The position numbers and the translations under genes are program-made. Shown one piece after another: positions 6,378-9,788 of a DNA stretch of 9,788 bases (position 1 is the first letter of the stretch; each line of letters opens with the position of its first letter). The notes below the pieces were generated by a model that searched no databases, was not told where the DNA came from, and worked only from the letters and a program-made list of their open reading frames with translations. Origin of the DNA: Actinomycetota bacterium. GTDB taxonomy: Bacteria; Actinomycetota; Thermoleophilia; Gaiellales; Gaiellaceae. The DNA is taken from the NCBI GenBank assembly GCA_013695295.1, contig JACDAS010000304.1, positions 1 to 9,788 on the forward strand, given 5' to 3'.

Positions 6378-7336
6378 CGCGTCACCGCCTGTCGCCCCGG
6401 CAGCGTCGCAAGCGCGACGGTCCCCAGGATGACGAGGCCGTAGATGATCTGGAGCGCGGCCGTGTTCAGGTTGAGAATCGGCAGCAGCCCGGCGAGCACG
6501 GTCAAGATGAGCGCGCCGGCCACGGTGCCGAGGTAATGGCCCGAGCCGCCGAGGATCGACGCGCCTCCGATCGCGACCGCGGCGACGGACGAGAAGAGGA
6601 ACGGGTCCCCCATCCCGAGGTAGGCCTGCCCTGTGTAGCCGGTCAGGAGGATCCCAGCGAAAGCCGCGGTGATCCCGCAGATCACGTACGTGATGACGGT
6701 CACGCGTCCGACGGCGATCCCGGAGAAGAGCGCCACGGTTCGATTCGTGCCGAGCGCGTACAACTGGCGGCCGAAGATGGTCCAGGTGAGGACGATCGTC
6801 GCGAGCGCTGCAAGCGCCGCCCAGACGAGCGTGTTCACCGGTACCGGGCCGAGGCGACCCGTGGCGAGGTACTCGACGTGCGACGGCGCGGCCGCGGTCG
6901 GAGACCCGTTCGTGTAGACGAGCAGGCCGCCTGCGAGGATCACGTTCATTCCCAGGGTCATGACGATCGGGTTGACACCGAGCACCGAGATACCGAGGCC
7001 GTTCGCGAGCCCCACAAGCGCGCCAAGCGCGAGCACGAGCGGAATCGCCCAGGCCAGCGGCGCGTTGCTGCCGTTGGCAAAGAGGGTCAGCAGGATCGCG
7101 GCGCCGTTCAGCGTCCACGGCACGGAGAGGTCGATGCCGCCGGCGAGAATCACGAATCCCTGTCCGAGCGCGACGATGCCGATGAAGGACGCCTGGACGA
7201 GCAGGAGACGGACGTTGTTCTCGCTCGCGAAGCCGGTCGAGAACGCGCTCGTGGTGAGGAAAAGCCCGAGCGCACCGGCATACGCGAGCAGGATGGGACG
7301 GTTCGAGAGCACGCGACGAAGCAGCTCCGATCTCAC
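6374..7336 (-). CDS. CUT2-family sugar ABC transporter permease (second permease, RbsC-like)
   Basis: A hydrophobic protein of 320 residues, the usual length for RbsC/BPD_transp_2 permeases, with about 8-10 membrane segments. Family blocks are GQGFVILAGGIDLSV (58-72), VNPIVMTLGMNVILAGG (121-137), SGIAVGRVTVITYVICG (205-221) and SSVAAVAIGGASILGG (249-264). With the preceding permease it would form the heteromeric membrane channel for a pentose, hexose or related compound delivered by a binding protein not in this window. GTG at 7336 overlaps the other permease stop (GTGA) and has AGGAGG 8 bases upstream. It is clearly diverged from the first permease: GGIDLSVPWTL here against GGIDLSVGGIL there. 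Confidence 0.95.
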   Translation of the reverse strand: MRSELLRRVLSNRPILLAYAGALGLFLTTSAFSTGFASENNVRLLLVQASFIGIVALGQGFVILAGGIDLSVPWTLNGAAILLTLFANGSNAPLAWAIPLVLALGALVGLANGLGISVLGVNPIVMTLGMNVILAGGLLVYTNGSPTAAAPSHVEYLATGRLGPVPVNTLVWAALAALATIVLTWTIFGRQLYALGTNRTVALFSGIAVGRVTVITYVICGITAAFAGILLTGYTGQAYLGMGDPFLFSSVAAVAIGGASILGGSGHYLGTVAGALILTVLAGLLPILNLNTAALQIIYGLVILGTVALATLPGRQAVTR

Positions 7337-8352
7337 CGGTACGCCCTCCTGCGCGCGACCAGGTCGGTGATCGAGTTCGCAAGCACCGCGAGAATCAGCA
7401 GCCCTCCCGTCACGATCGGAGCGTAGAAGGACGAGATGCTGAGAACGAAGATCACGCTGGCGATCAGCGTGAGGATGAATGCTCCCGCGACCGTGCCGCC
7501 GAGGCCGCCGCGGCCGCCGAAGAGGCTCGTCCCGCCGATCACCACGGCGGCGACGGAGTTGAGGATGAAGTCGTTACCGACGGTTGGCGAGCCGGAAGCC
7601 GTCTGCGTGATCAGGAACAGCGCCGCAAGCGCGGCAAAGAGGCCCGAAAGAGCGTAGGCGGCGATCGTGACACGAGCAGTCGGGACGCCCGAGAGGTACG
7701 CGGCCGTCTCGCTCGAGCCGACGGCGCGGATCGAGACGCCGAGTCGGGTTCGCCGGAACCACACCCAGAGACCGATGAGCACGATCACGAGCCACGTCGA
7801 GACGGAGAGGCCGACCCAGGCGTTGTTGACGGCGCCGACGTACGACTCGGGCACGATACCTCCCTCGGTCGGTAGCACCCAGAACGCGGCGCCGCTCCAG
7901 ATCGACCACGTGGCGAGGGTGACGATGAACGGCTGGAGGCGCAGGTGCGCGATCAGGAAGCCGTTGACAGCGCCGGCGCCGAGGCCGATCAGGACGAGCA
8001 GCGCGATCCAGACCGCCATCGTCGAGCCGCCCTCACCGAAGCGGGTCGCCGCGAGAGCGGTCGAGAAGCTGAGGATGCCCCCGACCGAGAGATCGATCCC
8101 GCCGAGGAGGATGACGATCGTCTGCCCGGCCGCGACGAGGAGCAGCGTCAGCGTGGCCGCCGTCTGGATGTTCAGCTCCTCGCGTGAGAAGACCCCCTCC
8201 TGGAGCGAGCCGTAGATCGCGACGAGGACGATCAGGATCAGATACGGGATCCCGATCGGCGCCACCCGGAGCGCCACCTCCCCCGCCGAGCGGCGACGCG
8301 CAAGCACGACCGGTTGCTGTGGGACCCCGGGCGCCTCGGCCTCCACGGTCAC
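7333..8352 (-). CDS. CUT2-family sugar ABC transporter permease (first permease, RbsC-like)
   Basis: A 339-residue polytopic inner-membrane protein. A hydrophilic N-terminal tail of about 30 residues precedes the first membrane segment (about 33-48). Family blocks are GQTIVILLGGIDLSVGG (76-92), LRLQPFIVTLATWSIWSG (137-154), the cytoplasmic loop RRTRLGVSIRAVGSSETAAYLSG (200-222, which contacts the ATPase in this family) and AAVVIGGTSLFGGRGG (268-283). It forms the translocation path with the second permease and is driven by the tandem ATPase encoded just upstream. GTG at 8352 overlaps the ATPase stop (GTGA); a weak AGAGG is 4 bases upstream. The substrate cannot be read from the permease; the downstream genes suggest a sugar or sugar acid. 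Confidence 0.95.
   Translation of the reverse strand: MTVEAEAPGVPQQPVVLARRRSAGEVALRVAPIGIPYLILIVLVAIYGSLQEGVFSREELNIQTAATLTLLLVAAGQTIVILLGGIDLSVGGILSFSTALAATRFGEGGSTMAVWIALLVLIGLGAGAVNGFLIAHLRLQPFIVTLATWSIWSGAAFWVLPTEGGIVPESYVGAVNNAWVGLSVSTWLVIVLIGLWVWFRRTRLGVSIRAVGSSETAAYLSGVPTARVTIAAYALSGLFAALAALFLITQTASGSPTVGNDFILNSVAAVVIGGTSLFGGRGGLGGTVAGAFILTLIASVIFVLSISSFYAPIVTGGLLILAVLANSITDLVARRRAYR
7337..7350 (-). promoter_or_regulatory. Strong ribosome binding site of the second permease gene
   Basis: AGGAGG (7350 to 7345, minus strand) lies 8 bases before the GTG at 7336, within the last codons of the first permease. It fixes the GTG as the start and could keep the two permeases in balance. Confidence 0.65.
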
Positions 8353-9788
8353 GCGGCCTCTGCCCCGTGCCGGATCGAGGCCCGGACGATCTGCTCCTCG
8401 CTGATCTCGGTGCCGGTCAGCACCTCCGTCACGCGGCCGTCGCTCATCACGCTGACCCGGTCCGCGACGTTCACGAGCTCCTGGAGGTCGGTCGAGAAGA
8501 AAAGAATCGCGTACCCCTCGCCCGCGAGATCTCGCATCAGCTGGAAGATCTCGCCCTTCGTGCCGACGTCGACGCCGCGCGTGAGGTCGTAGAGCAGGAG
8601 CACCTTCGCCTGCGTGAGCAGGAGCTTCGCGATCACGACCTTCTGCTGGTTGCCGCCGGAGAGGCTGCCCACGGGCTGCTCAGGGCTCGCGAGGACGATA
8701 TTGAGCTGACGGATCGCCTCGGCGACGAGCGCCCGCTCCTGGCGCAGGTCGAGAACGCCGAGGCGTGCGAAACGCCGGGCGACCGCGAGCGTGATGTTCT
8801 CGCGCACGCTCTTCGGCAGGAGCAGCCCCTGGTTCTGTCTGTCCTCCGGCACGAGCGCGAGGCCGATGCCGGCGCGGAGCGCGGCGCGCGGGCTCGTCAG
8901 CCGCACCGGCCGCCCCGAGAGCAGGACCTCGCCGTGCGGGCGAAGCACGCCGAAGAGGGAAAGGAAGAGCTCGAGCTGACCCTGCCCCTGGAGCCCGCCG
9001 ACGCCGTGAATCTCGCCCTCGCGCAGCTCGAGGTCGACACCCTGAAGCCGGTGGCCGAAGCGGAGATCGCGTACCTGGAGCGCGACGTTCGCCGTCGCCG
9101 TGCCCGTCTTCTCCGGATAGAGACGCTCCAGCCGCCGGCCGAGCATGAGTGAGACGATCTCGTCCTCGGTCGCGGCCGCGGCCTCGCGGGTGCCGACGTT
9201 CTTCCCGTTCCGGAAAACGGTCACACGATCGGCGAGCCCGCGCACCTCGGCGAGCCGGTGCGAGATATAGATCACGACCATCCCCTCGTCCGCGAGACGG
9301 CGCGCAAGGCCCACCAGCCACGTCACCTCGCGCGGCGAGAGCGCCGACGTCGCCTCGTCGAGAACGAGCACGCGCGGCTCTGCGGAGATCGACTTCGCGA
9401 CCTCGACGAGCTGCCGCTCCGCGACGGAAAGGCCGCGCACCTCACGGTCAACGTCGATCGGCGGAAAGTCCAGCCGCCGGAAAAGTTCGCGAGTGCGGCG
9501 GCGAAGCGCAGCGCGCGAGATCGTGCCGAGCGGCGTCAGCGGCTCGCGCCTGAACCAGACGTTCTCCGCGACCGTCAGGTCGGGCACGAGCGAGAGCTCC
9601 TGGAAGACGGCCGCGATCCCCGCGCGCCGCGCCTCGAGCGGGCTGCGCCCGTGGAGCGGCTCACCGAAGAGGCTCAGCTCGCCGGCGTCACGTTGCACCG
9701 CGCCGGTGAGGATCTTGATGAAGGTGCTCTTGCCGGCGCCGTTCTCGCCGAGCAGCGCGTGGACCTCGCCCGCGTCGGCCGCGAACGA
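8349..9788 (-). CDS. CUT2-family sugar ABC transporter ATP-binding protein (RbsA/MglA type, tandem NBD), 5' end outside window
   Basis: The frame is open from the right edge, so the N-terminus (probably only 20-35 residues) is missing; 479 residues are present, numbered from the edge. NBD1 is complete in key motifs: Walker A GENGAGKST (14-22, bases 9749-9723), Q-loop VFQELS (61-66), signature LSVAERQ (120-126), Walker B VLVLDEATSAL (140-150) and His177 in YISHRL. NBD2 has the degenerate P-loop GGLQGQGQLEL (264-274), the signature LSGGNQQK (376-383) and an altered Walker B, VLLLYDLTRGVDVG (396-409). In RbsA-type proteins the second P-loop normally also lacks the Lys-Ser/Thr. The protein powers the two permeases encoded directly downstream. 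A GTG at 9698 is internal and would delete the NBD1 P-loop, so it is not the start. The substrate-binding protein gene usual for the family would lie beyond 9788. Confidence 0.95.
   Translation of the reverse strand, partial: SFAADAGEVHALLGENGAGKSTFIKILTGAVQRDAGELSLFGEPLHGRSPLEARRAGIAAVFQELSLVPDLTVAENVWFRREPLTPLGTISRAALRRRTRELFRRLDFPPIDVDREVRGLSVAERQLVEVAKSISAEPRVLVLDEATSALSPREVTWLVGLARRLADEGMVVIYISHRLAEVRGLADRVTVFRNGKNVGTREAAAATEDEIVSLMLGRRLERLYPEKTGTATANVALQVRDLRFGHRLQGVDLELREGEIHGVGGLQGQGQLELFLSLFGVLRPHGEVLLSGRPVRLTSPRAALRAGIGLALVPEDRQNQGLLLPKSVRENITLAVARRFARLGVLDLRQERALVAEAIRQLNIVLASPEQPVGSLSGGNQQKVVIAKLLLTQAKVLLLYDLTRGVDVGTKGEIFQLMRDLAGEGYAILFFSTDLQELVNVADRVSVMSDGRVTEVLTGTEISEEQIVRASIRHGAEAA

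Noticed and set aside
4731..6443. A 570-codon plus-strand open frame
   Set aside because: It runs antisense across the SDR and the first enolase-superfamily gene, has low-complexity Arg/Ala/Pro composition, no recognisable domain, and crosses a well-supported gene junction.
5196..7382. A single 728-codon minus-strand frame that looks like a permease-fused enolase protein
   Set aside because: Residues before the GTG at 6377 are an Arg/Pro-rich out-of-frame reading of the second permease. The enolase-superfamily similarity begins exactly at that GTG, so there is no fusion.
9696..9698. GTG at 9698 as the start of the transporter ATPase
   Set aside because: The frame continues open to the window edge and encodes the NBD1 Walker A motif GENGAGKST just upstream, so this codon is an internal valine.
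1..9788. tRNA or rRNA genes, CRISPR arrays, insertion sequences, attachment sites, terminator hairpins
   Set aside because: None seen. Coding genes tile the whole window with no intergenic gap, and no direct repeat array or transposase motif was noticed by eye.

Overview
The window is G+C-rich, with codon third positions mostly G or C and seven of ten internal gene starts being GTG. It is completely filled by one convergently organised gene set: eleven genes, all on the minus strand, reading from the right edge (9788) to the left edge (1). Base composition, frequent GTG/TTG starts and the family mix (CUT2 sugar transporter, enolase-superfamily dehydratases, AcoAB-like E1, split transketolase) suggest a free-living soil-type Actinomycetota (for example Thermoleophilia) or Chloroflexota. 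This taxonomic guess is an inference, not something read from a marker gene.

Layout in transcription order. Transport: a CUT2 (ribose-type) ABC transporter with a tandem ATPase (8349-9788, 5' end outside the window) and two different permeases (7333-8352 and 6374-7336). Catabolism: a mandelate-racemase-subgroup enolase-superfamily enzyme (5196-6377), a short-chain dehydrogenase/reductase (4433-5203), a second, divergent enolase-superfamily enzyme (3246-4436) and a D-2-hydroxyacid dehydrogenase (2308-3249). Thiamine-diphosphate block: AcoA/AcoB-like E1 alpha (1355-2311) and E1 beta (384-1358), a free-standing 77-residue lipoyl domain (154-387), and the start of a transketolase C-terminal-half protein (1-157, running off the left edge).

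Nine of the ten gene junctions are 4-base stop/start overlaps (seven GTGA, two ATGA). The tenth is an 8-base overlap if the SDR uses a TTG start. There is no intergenic DNA, so no promoter or terminator is expected inside the window. The operon promoter should lie beyond 9788, probably upstream of a substrate-binding protein gene.

Working model (inference). A sugar or sugar acid is imported; the SDR oxidises it or an intermediate; one or both enolase-superfamily enzymes dehydrate the acid to a 2-keto-3-deoxy acid; the hydroxyacid dehydrogenase handles a small 2-keto/2-hydroxy acid. A TPP-dependent E1 then decarboxylates or cleaves a keto intermediate onto the small lipoyl carrier. A transketolase-like enzyme is co-expressed. 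No E2 acyltransferase core, E3, aldolase, sugar kinase or lactonase is visible here. The coupling of an AcoAB-like E1 and a carrier-only lipoyl protein to two acid-sugar dehydratase homologues and a split transketolase is the most unusual part of the window.
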